This document shows, one piece after another, positions 16,877 to 25,784 of a stretch of 64,000 nucleotides of DNA. The translations under genes were made by a program, and so were the position numbers. Location: positions 186,001-250,000 of the forward strand of contig NZ_JAABNO010000003.1 of NCBI RefSeq assembly GCF_009928445.1. Direction: 5' to 3'. Source of the DNA: Clostridium sp. C8-1-8. GTDB taxonomy: Bacteria > Bacillota > Clostridia > Clostridiales > Clostridiaceae. Below the pieces are notes generated by a model that had not been told where the DNA came from, made no database searches, and saw only the letters and a program-made list of their open reading frames with translations. Within the stretch, counting starts at the first letter, position 1. Each line of letters opens with the position of its first letter.

Positions 16877-17806
16877 CTACCATTTATGAATTACCTCTGG
16901 CTTTTCAAAAATTTCATCCACCCTTTTTAAGAAAGGGATTATTGAACTAAAATCAACTGCCCTATGATCAAAAGCTAGACACATAGGAAGTATTTTTCTT
17001 ATACCAATTTCTTTGCTTTTATTTTCCTTTGTATACACACCAGGCCTCTCTTGTACAGAACCTATACCAACTGCAAAAACCTGTGGTGGTATAATCTCCA
17101 GTAATGCAAAGAAGCCTCTTTGCTCCTTATATAAGGAGCCAATATTAGATACCGTCACAGTACCTGACATAATATCCTCTTCTGTCAAGCGCTCACTTTC
17201 TGCTGTTTTATAATACTCCTCTTTTTCCTTCCCCTTAAGCCCTTTTACTCCATATCTTGTAACTTTAGAGGCAAGAATTCTTTGTATCACAGTAAAATTG
17301 AATTTTTTTAATTCTCCAATGGTATCAGCTACTACTGCCTTATACAGCATTTCTTCAACATTGGTATTTTCGATTCTTTTAGAAAGCTTTATCATATAAT
17401 CTGCAATCTCCTCTAAACTCATTTTATCAGCATCAGGTATTATGGGAGTAATCATCTTACCATCACTTAGAAGCCAAGGTATTGAAACATTTATTCTTTC
17501 TAAAATCTCAGTAGAACCTTCTGATTTTTTATGATTATACTTAATATGCGCGTTTAAATCTGGAGCTGCTAACAGCCCTTCAACTATGACCTTAATCATT
17601 ATGGTATTAAAGGTAATTTTATAATCTTTACTTTTTTTATACCTTACTAGCTTACTAAATTCTTCGAAGAAATCCGTAATATCAGGCTCATATATATAGG
17701 ATACATGGGGGATATTCTTCCATGAAGTTGAGGTCATATGGGATACTACTCTTCTTTGCAAGTCAAATCTTTGAGATCTTCCACTTTTATTATTTATCTC
17801 TTTCAT
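16877..17806 (-). CDS. 2-oxoacid dehydrogenase E2-type acyltransferase domain, stand-alone
   Basis: 309 residues, covering only the catalytic (chloramphenicol-acetyltransferase-like) domain of E2 subunits. The start has the usual trimer part (MTSTSWKNIPHVSY), and the end has the active-site motif with DHRAVDF, where classic E2 has DHRxxDG. There is no lipoyl or E1-binding domain and no E1 or E3 gene nearby, so it is not a normal complex subunit; it may acylate another CoA-linked substrate. A GTG at 17818 could also start it, but AGGTGA overlaps that codon and fits the ATG at 17806. Confidence 0.82.
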   Translation of the reverse strand: MKEINNKSGRSQRFDLQRRVVSHMTSTSWKNIPHVSYIYEPDITDFFEEFSKLVRYKKSKDYKITFNTIMIKVIVEGLLAAPDLNAHIKYNHKKSEGSTEILERINVSIPWLLSDGKMITPIIPDADKMSLEEIADYMIKLSKRIENTNVEEMLYKAVVADTIGELKKFNFTVIQRILASKVTRYGVKGLKGKEKEEYYKTAESERLTEEDIMSGTVTVSNIGSLYKEQRGFFALLEIIPPQVFAVGIGSVQERPGVYTKENKSKEIGIRKILPMCLAFDHRAVDFSSIIPFLKRVDEIFEKPEVIHKW

Positions 17807-17970
17807 AAATCTCTTCACCTATCTCTTTAACCATATTGAGCCAAAACTCATTTTCCTTAATTATGCATCTAAGTTACACTATAATTGTTATGAAAATCAT
17901 CAATACAAAATAACTTTTATGACTATAAGTCATAAATTTTAATTAGAACTTTATTTGTGCATTAATAAAA

Positions 17971-18028
17971 AAATACTCCTCTCAAACATAGTAGATTAAC
18001 AAATTCTTTCTGTTTATGAGGAGTATTT
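17971..18028 (-). terminator. terminator of the GNAT gene
   Basis: AAATACTCCTC (17971-17981) pairs with GAGGAGTATTT (18018-18028). On the minus strand it is followed by a long T-run, about 70 bases after the stop of the gene at 18100. Confidence 0.8.
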
Positions 18029-18099
18029 ATATAATGATTTCTTTTAATAAGTATTTACTACTTTGATCTCAAAGCTATACTCTAACAATTGATATTTAT

Positions 18100-18648
18100 T
18101 TAGTTATTTAATAAAAAGAATTCTTCCTCTAAAATTGAATATTCATAAGAATCATGCCATATTGGCTTTCCATCCTTAGATCTCTTAAAGAAAACCGGTT
18201 TTCTAAAATGTCCTTCTCTTCTCATAGATAGACGTTCTAGTAACCTCCAGGAAGATGTATTCTCAGGATTACATTGACCTATGATTCTATGTGCTCCTAA
18301 TTCTTCAAAGCCATATTTCATAACTTTTTTACAAGCTTCTGTAGCATATCCTTGTCCATAATAATCCGGATTAAAAACATAGCCTATTTCCCAAGTTAAG
18401 AAATCCTTAGGCTCTTGCTGCTGAAAATAAACATTTCCTATTAATTTGTTGTTTTCTTTTAAACATACTGCAAAAAACGAATCACTTTTTGAACGATAAC
18501 CAGCTTCTTCAATACTAGACTTTTCATCATAAACATCATATGGTTCATATCTAACAACAGATTCTTGAGAAAGATACTCAAATAAATCCTTCCAATCATC
18601 CTTTTGAAATCTTCTTATAATAAGTCTTTCTGTTTCCATTAATATCAT
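18100..18648 (-). CDS. RimJ/RimL-type GNAT acetyltransferase
   Basis: 182 residues with the full RimJ/RimL pattern: ETERLIIRRFQKDDW (strand 1 and helix 1), NVYFQQQ, WEIGYVFNPDYYGQGYATEA (acetyl-CoA loop, about 86-105), HRIIGQCNPENTSSWRLLER and a C-terminal EYSILEEE strand. These enzymes acetylate N-termini of proteins or small amines. AAGGAGAG stands 8 bases before the ATG. It is a single gene with its own terminator. Confidence 0.88.
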   Translation of the reverse strand: MILMETERLIIRRFQKDDWKDLFEYLSQESVVRYEPYDVYDEKSSIEEAGYRSKSDSFFAVCLKENNKLIGNVYFQQQEPKDFLTWEIGYVFNPDYYGQGYATEACKKVMKYGFEELGAHRIIGQCNPENTSSWRLLERLSMRREGHFRKPVFFKRSKDGKPIWHDSYEYSILEEEFFLLNN

Positions 18649-18945
18649 CTAATAATCTCTCCTTTTCATTTTTGGAGGAATAGATGAATGTTTTTTCTTA
18701 TTCCCCCACTTTAATTAAAATAGCACCTCATAATTTTGCTCATACAACACCACTCCTTATTTCTTTATAGATATCTATCATATTAATACAGCTATCTATC
18801 ATAATATTACAACCTTTAGGCATATTTTACAACGACTTTATTCTAAGCATAGGAGCTATAAAATAGATATTTTTATATGATAAACAATTCCTACCTTACA
18901 TAAATCTTTAATATGTCTTTAATTTGAATGATTACTATTAATATG

Positions 18946-19617
18946 CTATTTAATGGCGACAACCTCAAAAGCTTTTGAGACATAGATGTTTCCACTTAAG
19001 TCAGTAAGTTTATATATGCTTTTATTTACTTCAACATTTGAAAATAAATCTAGCAAAGCCCTTAGTTCTCTCTTGTTAGTATAGTGGTGAGGTATACCTT
19101 CTTCACCCTGCCTTGAACCAATAAAGGTATTGTTCTCTATTTCTACCCCAACTCCATAGGACTCATCCTTATCTGACAGTATATCAAAGATGAAGTATCC
19201 CTGTGGTTTTAATATCCTATAAACTTCAATAATAGCTCTTTTTATATCGTATACCTTAGCATGATGTATGGTAGAAGTACATATTACTACATCAAAAAAA
19301 CCGTCACTATATGGTATATCTACGAAACTATGCTCGCAAATACTTACATTAGTTATATCCAAGGCATTCACATGTTTATGGATATTGTGGCAGTTGATAT
19401 CTGATGCATAAACTTCGAATCCTTCCTTATTAAAGTATATGCTATGTCTTCCATCACCACAGCCCAAATCCAATATGGTTTTATAACCACATTTCAAGAG
19501 ATGATTCTTCATGTTAACAATGAACTTTGAGATAGATATTTGATTAAAGCCATATTCTGAAGTGACATATTGGTCGTATTGCTTCCACTCTTCATTAATC
19601 TTAAATTTATTAGTCAT
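18946..19617 (-). CDS. class I SAM-dependent methyltransferase
   Basis: 223 residues. Motif I ILDLGCGDGRHSI (about 48-60), acidic residue after strand 2 in YASDIN, motif II FFDVVICTSTIHH and motif III RILKPQGYFIFDI are all good. The N-terminal WKQYDQYVTSEYG is typical of small-molecule methyltransferases. No neighbour gives the substrate. The next upstream gene, brnQ, is nearly 500 bases away and separated by hairpins, so this gene is its own unit. Confidence 0.87.
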   Translation of the reverse strand: MTNKFKINEEWKQYDQYVTSEYGFNQISISKFIVNMKNHLLKCGYKTILDLGCGDGRHSIYFNKEGFEVYASDINCHNIHKHVNALDITNVSICEHSFVDIPYSDGFFDVVICTSTIHHAKVYDIKRAIIEVYRILKPQGYFIFDILSDKDESYGVGVEIENNTFIGSRQGEEGIPHHYTNKRELRALLDLFSNVEVNKSIYKLTDLSGNIYVSKAFEVVAIK

Positions 19618-19723
19618 ATTCCTACACTTCTTTCTTGTTAATTTACTTTATTTAAGATATAGAGATTTACTTGCCAAGCCCCTTTAGATTTTTAGGAAAG
19701 CATTTGAGAATATAATTTAATTT

Positions 19724-19759
19724 GGAAGTAGTTCATACACATATAGACATACCACTTCC
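19724..19759. repeat. degenerate copy of the GTGGTACATC hairpin family
   Basis: GGAAGTAGTTCAT pairs imperfectly with ATACCACTTCC around a short loop. Arms resemble the better copies at 19848-19940, 40691-40770 and 62430-62480. Confidence 0.4.
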
Positions 19760-19847
19760 TAATTAAATATATCAAAATCAAGCTCTTAGATTCATAAAAA
19801 GCTTCATTTTCATTATAGGGATCTAAGTAGTATATCTACATATAAAA

Positions 19848-19940
19848 ATGTACCACTTCAATCAGAAAATTATTTTCAAAATCCCTCTCAGTACATAGTG
19901 AGTCTTTTAAAAATATACATTTCATCTAAAAGTGGTACAT
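19848..19940. repeat. dispersed inverted repeat, copy A
   Basis: ATGTACCACTT (19848-19858) and AAGTGGTACAT (19930-19940) are perfect inverted arms 71 bases apart. A third related arm, AAGTAGTATAT, precedes at about 19825-19835, so two hairpins are possible. Same arms as two other loci in this window. It sits downstream of brnQ. Confidence 0.65.
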
Positions 19941-19946
19941 CTATTT

Positions 19947-19975
19947 ATTACATTTTTTATTATAAAAAATGTAAT
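19947..19975. repeat. AT-rich palindrome downstream of brnQ
   Basis: ATTACATTTTTTAT and its exact complement flank a single T (29 bases). It may help end brnQ transcription, but it has no GC-rich stem. The rest of the 19618-20101 gap holds only the hairpin repeats listed separately. Confidence 0.45.
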
Positions 19976-20101
19976 TCTTATATATTAGTAACTTTATACA
20001 AATAATACGATTTAAGGATTATTATACGAAATTAAATAAGTATGCATCTTTTTATATATTAAACTTACTTAAAACACAATTGTTTAATTAAAAAAACTAA
20101 T

Positions 20102-21457
20102 TTATACTATAGAGCTCTTGTTTCCTCGAACACCCCAAAGAATCATGCCAATAGCAAAACCACAAAGCGCTGGAAGTATCCATCCAAATCCATAGTTAAA
20201 TCCTGGCAGATAAGTAGCTGCAAAGCTCACAAGATTAGTAACTACACTTCCTTGAAGAGATTCTGGTAATGCCTTTAGGAAATCAAATATGGCAGCTATA
20301 ACAGTCAACCCTGTTGTCCATTTGTAAACATAACTTTGTTTTTTAATAAACGGTGCCAATATTGACAAAAGGATCAATGTAATTACTAATGGATAAAGAA
20401 ACATAAGTACAGGTATAGAGAACTTTATTAGGTTGCTTAATCCAAAGTTTGCTATTACAAAGGAAAATAGTGTGAAGGCAATAGCATATTTTTTATAGGA
20501 TATTGATTTTGGAAACATTTCACTGAACATTTCTGAGCAGGAAGTAATTAAGCCGATAGCAGTTTTTACACAGGCAACTATTACAATCGCAGCTAATAAT
20601 ACTTTTCCTACAACACCAAAATAATGATTACTCACCATCGACAGTATGCTTCCACCATTATCCGCACGACTTACACTTCCTAGGCTTGTTGCTCCCATGT
20701 AAGCTAATGATGCATAAATGATAGCCATTCCTGCAACACTTACTAACCCTGATTTAGTAGTTTCTACTGCAATAAGACGAGGATCAGTAACTCCTAACTT
20801 TTGAATATTTGAAATAATTATTATAGCAAAGGCTACTGAAGCTAAAGCATCCATGGTATTGTAACCATCTAACAAACCTGTAAATAATGGCTTTGCAACA
20901 TAATTACCTTGAGCTGCATAGTCACTTACATGCCCCATTGGGTTTACAAAGGTTGCAATCAACAAGACTGATAACAATACTAGAAATATAGGTGTAAGAT
21001 ATCTACCAACCCAATCTAATATTTGCCCTGGTTTCAACGAAAAGTATATTGTGACAACGAAAAATAATAATGAGAAAATAATAAGTCCTAGCTTTAAATT
21101 TCCATCAGATATAAATGGATGAATTCCAACTTCAAAGGCTACTGTTGCAGTACGAGGTATTGCAAATAGAGGTCCTATTGTTAAATATAGCAGACAGGTA
21201 AATATAGTTGAGTATTTTGATCCTACTGGTCTTGCCATATCAAATAGACTTTCACTTCTTGAAAGAGCTGATGCAATAATGCCAAGTATAGGAAGACCCA
21301 CCCCTGTAACTAAAAATCCTATAGTAGCAGCAAATGTGTGATTGCCAGCCTGCTGCCCCATCTGTACTGGAAATATCAAGTTACCAGCACCAAAAAATAG
21401 TCCAAATAATAATGAACCTATTAGCAAGTTTTGATTAAAACTTAGCTTTTTCTTCAT
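20102..21457 (-). CDS. brnQ: branched-chain amino acid carrier BrnQ
   Basis: 451 residues, the normal length for the LIVCS family of cation-coupled Leu/Ile/Val symporters, with about 12 membrane helices. The start has the family motif LLFGLFFGAGNLIFPVQMGQ (about 12-35), and GVGLPILGIIA follows. GAAGGGGGATAACTT precedes the ATG and a sigma-A-like promoter lies further upstream. A second branched-chain-type importer (Liv) is found 15 kb downstream in the window. Confidence 0.94.
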   Translation of the reverse strand: MKKKLSFNQNLLIGSLLFGLFFGAGNLIFPVQMGQQAGNHTFAATIGFLVTGVGLPILGIIASALSRSESLFDMARPVGSKYSTIFTCLLYLTIGPLFAIPRTATVAFEVGIHPFISDGNLKLGLIIFSLLFFVVTIYFSLKPGQILDWVGRYLTPIFLVLLSVLLIATFVNPMGHVSDYAAQGNYVAKPLFTGLLDGYNTMDALASVAFAIIIISNIQKLGVTDPRLIAVETTKSGLVSVAGMAIIYASLAYMGATSLGSVSRADNGGSILSMVSNHYFGVVGKVLLAAIVIVACVKTAIGLITSCSEMFSEMFPKSISYKKYAIAFTLFSFVIANFGLSNLIKFSIPVLMFLYPLVITLILLSILAPFIKKQSYVYKWTTGLTVIAAIFDFLKALPESLQGSVVTNLVSFAATYLPGFNYGFGWILPALCGFAIGMILWGVRGNKSSIV

Positions 21458-21554
21458 AAGTTATCCCCCTTCAAATGTTAATACTATCAAAAACTAGCAA
21501 CATAAGTGCATTTTAGCTATTGCTTTTTTGATAACATTGTGATCTATTTTTCTT

Positions 21555-21583
21555 ATTATAATATACTTATTTAAATTAGTAAA
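21555..21583 (-). promoter_or_regulatory. sigma-A promoter of brnQ
   Basis: On the minus strand TTTACT, a 17-base spacer and TATAAT; the -10 box is perfect. It lies about 100 bases before the brnQ start, leaving a leader of moderate length. Confidence 0.6.
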
Positions 21584-21660
21584 ACTTATTTTATCAATAT
21601 TACAATAAATTTCAGCTTAACTGAAGAAGATAGCAAATATTAGTTCATTTTATTGATCAA

Positions 21661-21990
21661 TTAATATACATTAAATGAGTCTATATAATCTTTTGCTTCT
21701 TTTAGACCAACACCAGTTGCCACTCTATATACTTTTATAGCTTTTATCTTTTTGCCTTCTAAAATAAGTTTTCTTATCTCATCATTTAAGTCATTATTCA
21801 CGCTTTCAGAATTAGGTGCTTCACTTTTTATATTCATATTATCTACACTAGTTGTGCCAAGCTTCCTTTCTAGCATCTCTAATGTATACTTAATACTTGA
21901 CACATCACTTCTCAGCTTTCCAATAGCAGTAATCAGACCTATTAATATAATTGCACCGATTACAAGTATGATCGTAGTCATATCATTCAT
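21661..21990 (-). CDS. membrane-anchored protein with L7/L12 C-terminal-like domain
   Basis: 109 residues. Residues 5-23 are one membrane helix (TIILVIGAIILIGLITAI), followed by a short coiled-coil-like stretch. The C-terminus (about 67-106) looks like the C-terminal domain of ribosomal protein L7/L12: IRKLILEGKKIKAIKVYRVA, then GVGLKEAKDYIDS, where the GLKEAK motif contacts translation factors in the true ribosomal protein. It has no ribosomal neighbours. AGGAGGAAGAGTAT precedes the ATG. What the domain binds at the membrane is unknown. Confidence 0.8.
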   Translation of the reverse strand: MNDMTTIILVIGAIILIGLITAIGKLRSDVSSIKYTLEMLERKLGTTSVDNMNIKSEAPNSESVNNDLNDEIRKLILEGKKIKAIKVYRVATGVGLKEAKDYIDSFNVY

Positions 21991-22340
21991 ATACTCTTCC
22001 TCCTAATTTTCAAATTACTTGCTAATACCTTCCTATTGTATCCAATTTCATGCATTAATTTATGCATCACCGATACCCCATAGAAGTCAGCATTATCTAA
22101 CATGTATAACTAAACTTTCATAAAGAATATCTATATAAAACAGCCAGATAACACCAACCTAAATTTTACCACAAATTCCTTTTCTATAACAGAGCAAATG
22201 TACAGAACATTTTATTAGCATATGTTTTTTCCTTGAAATACTATCAGATATGAACTTCACCTAAATATATGTGAACTTTTGAGAAAAATGATATAATATA
22301 TCCATAGTTAGACTTATTTTTTAATGTTAGGAGAAAAATT

Positions 22341-23051
22341 ATGAAAAAATCAACAATACTTTTAGCTTTAATTCTTTCTTTTGGCTTGGTTGGTTGCGGT
22401 AATACTGATAAAGGTAGCACCACTACAACTCAAAGCAATCCTAGTGATACTAATTCCAGTTCAAATACAACTGCTAAGGATGATAATATAATAAAAGCTG
22501 AGAAGAGCATAGAAAAACTAAGTTCACTGGTTGATGAGAAAAAATATGATGAGGCTAAAGCACTAATACAAGATCTAAGCAAACAAAAACTTGATGATTC
22601 TCAAAGAGAGAGTGTAAATAAATTAAAGAACAGAATAGATACAGAATTATCTAAGGCAGCTACTGATAAAAATCAAACTACCTCTACTAGCAAGAAGCAG
22701 CAGTATAAAGAAAAGCTAGATAACTTAGAGTTAAGCTTAAAGCCTGCGGAAACTAAATTACAAAATGGTGCTACAACAAAAGATATGAGAGAAGCTGCAG
22801 GAGACATATATAAGGCTTGGGACAACGCTTTAAATGAAATTTATGGAGTCCTAAAAGAACAACTATCTGCTAGTGATATGAAAAACCTACAAACTGAAGA
22901 AGTTCAGTGGATAGCAAAAAGAGATGCCAAGGCTAAAGAGGCTTCTTCCTCAGTAAAAGGTGGAACTTTAGAACCTGTAATCTATACAGATTCCTTGGGA
23001 CGAACAACTAAGGATAGATGTTATGAGTTGGTCGAGAAATATATGAAGTAA
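22341..23051 (+). CDS. lipoprotein with LprI-like (DUF1311) domain
   Basis: 236 residues. A signal peptide ends in the lipobox LVGC (Cys19), so the protein is anchored on the outer face of the membrane. Then come a Ser/Thr/Asn-rich linker (about 25-50), a helical stretch, and a C-terminal domain from about 125 with the LprI/DUF1311 pattern (W..ALNEIYGVLKEQL, then QWIAKRDAKAKEA and a final Cys). LprI homologues inhibit lysozyme, which could be its role. AGGAG precedes the ATG, and a strong terminator follows. Confidence 0.82.
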   Translation: MKKSTILLALILSFGLVGCGNTDKGSTTTTQSNPSDTNSSSNTTAKDDNIIKAEKSIEKLSSLVDEKKYDEAKALIQDLSKQKLDDSQRESVNKLKNRIDTELSKAATDKNQTTSTSKKQQYKEKLDNLELSLKPAETKLQNGATTKDMREAAGDIYKAWDNALNEIYGVLKEQLSASDMKNLQTEEVQWIAKRDAKAKEASSSVKGGTLEPVIYTDSLGRTTKDRCYELVEKYMK

Positions 23052-23111
23052 GTTTCTTAAACAATTTTATTAGTTTTCACATCTATTACTAATTAGCTAT
23101 TCTAGCAATTT

Positions 23112-23170
23112 ACTCCACTTTGCTTATTGGCAAATATAAATAGCCTCTAAATATAAAGTGGAGTTTTTTA
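23112..23170 (+). terminator. terminator of the LprI-like lipoprotein gene
   Basis: ACTCCACTTT (23112-23121) pairs with AAAGTGGAGT (23155-23164) and is followed by TTTTTTAT. The rest of the 23052-23362 gap shows nothing else clear. Confidence 0.8.
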
Positions 23171-23362
23171 TCCTCTAGTTTAGAACCATTTAGATATATT
23201 ATTGGCAATAAATTTTTCTTGAATAATATAAAAAAATTAAAGCTTTAGTAGCCAGATTAAGACCATTATAAAAATTTATTAACCTACGAAATAAACTTTT
23301 CATACTATGTCACCTAAAAATATATTGTGTGAGAAAATAAAACTTTTTAAAGGAGATTATAT

Positions 23363-23842
23363 ATGAGTAATAAAATAAGACAAGCAATTGAAAGCGATTA
23401 TTTTGAACTAAATGAATTAGTAAAGGAAGTACATAAACTTCATTTTAGAAACAGACCAGATGTTTATGTTGATTCAGATACCCCTTTTGACAGAGAAAAC
23501 TTTATACAACTACTAAAAGATAAAACTACCAGAGTATTTGTAGTAGAAGCTTCCTCATCTAACCACTTGTTAGCCTATAGTATAGTTACTATAATGCCTC
23601 CAAGAAGCATTCCAATTCTTAAAGCATCCTCTTTTGCTTATATTGATGCCTTTTCCGTTAAGAAAACTAACCAAAGAAATGGTCTTGGCACTTTACTTTT
23701 TAATCATATATTAAGTTATTCAAAAGCTGAAGGAGCTTCCTCTATTCAGTTGATAGTATGGGAGTTCAATAAGGATGCAATTGAGTTTTATGAAAAGATG
23801 GGATTAACAACTAGGAACCGAAGAATGGAACTAGTCATATAA
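23363..23842 (+). CDS. GNAT-family N-acetyltransferase
   Basis: 159 residues, a single GNAT domain. IRQAIESDYFELNELVKEVH is the usual strand 1-helix 1, FAYIDAFSVKKTNQRNGLGT (about 91-110) gives the acetyl-CoA loop with Q/RNGLG, and AIEFYEKMGL near the end is the alpha-4/beta-6 hallmark. AAAGGAGATT precedes the ATG. It stands alone and its substrate is unknown. Confidence 0.87.
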   Translation: MSNKIRQAIESDYFELNELVKEVHKLHFRNRPDVYVDSDTPFDRENFIQLLKDKTTRVFVVEASSSNHLLAYSIVTIMPPRSIPILKASSFAYIDAFSVKKTNQRNGLGTLLFNHILSYSKAEGASSIQLIVWEFNKDAIEFYEKMGLTTRNRRMELVI

Positions 23843-24017
23843 GCTTTAAAACATATTTATCCTAATTGTTTTTTCAGAAATTTTTATTTATCTATTATGA
23901 AATGAATATTTTAACTGCTATTTACAAATCCTATATTATGTAAACATTTGTATACTATATAAATACAAATGCCCTTACTACAATACTTTCCATTATACCT
24001 AACCAGTTTTATAAATA

Positions 24018-24052
24018 TTTTATAGAAGCAGTTTTAAACTGCTTCTATAAAA
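24018..24052. repeat. perfect 17-base inverted repeat
   Basis: TTTTATAGAAGCAGTTT and its exact complement flank a single T. It could be an odd terminator for the GNAT gene 180 bases upstream, or a protein site. The rest of the 23843-24408 gap holds only this and the RNA candidate at 24246. Confidence 0.5.
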
Positions 24053-24245
24053 TAAAACTAATTATTCTTTTTATTAAACTATTAATCTATATTAATTAAA
24101 TATACTTATGCATTTTTCACATTTAATTATATACTTCATGTTGTATGTTGATCCATTCTTCAATTATTTATGCTTTCTAAAATGCAACTCATATTTGTAT
24201 TGATTTCAATTAAAATATAAAATCAGAATTTAATTATAATAAATT

Positions 24246-24348
24246 TATTAAAGTAAAAAAGTCGCTGAAGCGACCTATAACTTTATACTTTCTTCCAAGA
24301 AAGTATAAACAGCCTATGAAGTTAAAAACTTTATAGGCTGTTTTTATT
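24246..24348 (+). ncRNA. candidate small RNA of three hairpins
   Basis: Three hairpins stand in a row: GTCGC-TGAA-GCGAC (24261-24274), an 11-pair stem with TATACTTTCTT (24284-24307), and a 16-pair stem AACAGCCTATGAAGTT (24308-24342) followed by a T-run that makes it a terminator. TATAAT at 24235-24240 could be the -10 box, but I see no good -35. No gene lies close upstream on this strand, so this is either a stand-alone RNA or a composite terminator. Confidence 0.45.
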
Positions 24349-24408
24349 AATAAATATTCATTGTTGTCCTAACTTTTAAAACGAAGAAATAGATTTAATC
24401 TTATAAAC

Positions 24409-25092
24409 TTAGGCTAGCTTTAAATTAGAAACCAATTTCTTTATAGTCAAAATAATCTTCACCATTAGCTTTAGCAAGGCATATCCAACAAGGCTTCCGA
24501 TAATAGCTGACATAACATCATCTATATCAGCTACTCCTAGTTTTGTAATATGTTGAAGTACTTCTGTAAATATAGCAAAAGCCAGTGATACAAGTGCAAT
24601 ACTATTAGCATTTTTTATTTTATTAACAATAACCGGGATAAGAAATCCAAATGGAATGAATGCAATAACTGGTCCAAAAAGTGCACTAAACCATGTGGAG
24701 TTGTTAATATGATTAAAGTTAGTCAAGTAAAAATATATGGATTTGAATGGAACCAGATTTATTGTATCAAAAGTTACCTCGCCCTTATACCTTAGAAACG
24801 ACACTTGTATAAACATTAACATATACATCGTAAATAATATGGCTGCTAGTATACTTGTAGTTCTAGAAAAAGTATTGTATGTATTGGCATAATTCTTTTT
24901 TATCTTTTTAATCTCTCCGAAGTTTTTAATCGCCATTTCAACTGCTTCGCTTTCAGAAAAACCTTGGCTTATAAACTCTTGTTTTAACATATTTAGATGA
25001 TCTTCTATTTCATCTGCAATGTCTTTCTTGCTACTTGAATCAGTAAGTATATCCTTCAATATGTCATTAATATAATCTCTAAAACCATTCAT
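24409..25092 (-). CDS. VanZ-family membrane protein with permease-prefix domain
   Basis: 227 residues. The first 60 residues are the helical permease-prefix (HAAS-like) domain (KKDIADEIEDHLNMLKQEF, then GFSESEAVEMAIKNFG). A first membrane helix follows at about 80-98, and a VanZ-type core has NLVPFKS, FGFLIPV, EVLQH and the DIDDV motif near 180. VanZ proteins can lower teicoplanin sensitivity, but most homologues have no known role. Prefix domains of this kind are usually linked with PadR regulators; none is beside it. Confidence 0.85.
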   Translation of the reverse strand: MNGFRDYINDILKDILTDSSSKKDIADEIEDHLNMLKQEFISQGFSESEAVEMAIKNFGEIKKIKKNYANTYNTFSRTTSILAAILFTMYMLMFIQVSFLRYKGEVTFDTINLVPFKSIYFYLTNFNHINNSTWFSALFGPVIAFIPFGFLIPVIVNKIKNANSIALVSLAFAIFTEVLQHITKLGVADIDDVMSAIIGSLVGYALLKLMVKIILTIKKLVSNLKLA

Positions 25093-25247
25093 ACTTAATC
25101 CTCCATTTAAATTTTTATTATTTCGGTTGTTATTTCACGTTTTAATCTCTCAACCATTAACTATAATTTTTTAGAACCGTTGATTAAATAATTTATTAAT
25201 TTTCCTGATCATTAATCCCTTATTTACAACCTTATTTCATTGATATA

Positions 25248-25272
25248 TACATTGTATCACTATGTACATTGT
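25248..25272. promoter_or_regulatory. candidate PadR-type operator
   Basis: TACATTGT is repeated exactly 17 bases apart, with ATCACTATG between the copies, so ATGTACA-like and TACAT half-sites face each other. It is about 160 bases before the VanZ start. The assignment rests on likeness to PadR sites and on the gene's prefix domain. Confidence 0.3.
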
Positions 25273-25784
25273 TAATCAATATATTTTATTGTAATTATAT
25301 CCAATAAACACTTATCTATCCACTTAACTATTTCTAAAATAACACTAAAGAATTCCTATATTTCAACCTAAACTTTACTTGAACAAAACTTATTTTTATA
25401 TCTTTATACCAAGGTTTAATTAATCCTTGAATATTTGACTGAGAAAGCTATACTATGATATATTTTACATATTATCAAGTATTTAGCCACTATATAAATA
25501 TTAATCCATCGATTGTTCCTCAACTCTAATATATCCTTAATTTCCACTATATCAATTATTCTTATGATACCTCGAGCTTCCAAGAGTAAAAGTTCGCCCC
25601 CCCTCAATATAACTATATATTTATATAATTTTATAAATATTTGATTCTAGTCTACATGAAGTTTTAATTGCAAATTAACTGTTTACATAAATATAAGTGT
25701 GGTTGACTTTCATATTTATATTACTGTTTCCATAAGGTAGAGACTTAAACTATAAAATTTTCACATTGGAGAGAGGTTTTCAAT
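25273..25784. other. long AT-rich gap without a convincing gene
   Basis: A minus-strand frame of 63 codons (25416-25607) starts at a TTG inside a GAGGGGGG run and is followed by a reading of mixed Leu/Ile/Glu composition. It has no spaced ribosome site for that start and no recognisable domain. Otherwise the stretch holds the promoter of the peptidase gene at 25785 and nothing else I can name. Confidence 0.4.

Noticed and set aside
25416-25607. Minus-strand frame of 63 codons in the gap before the peptidase gene
   Set aside because: Only a TTG start inside a G-run, no proper ribosome spacing, and no family likeness I could defend.
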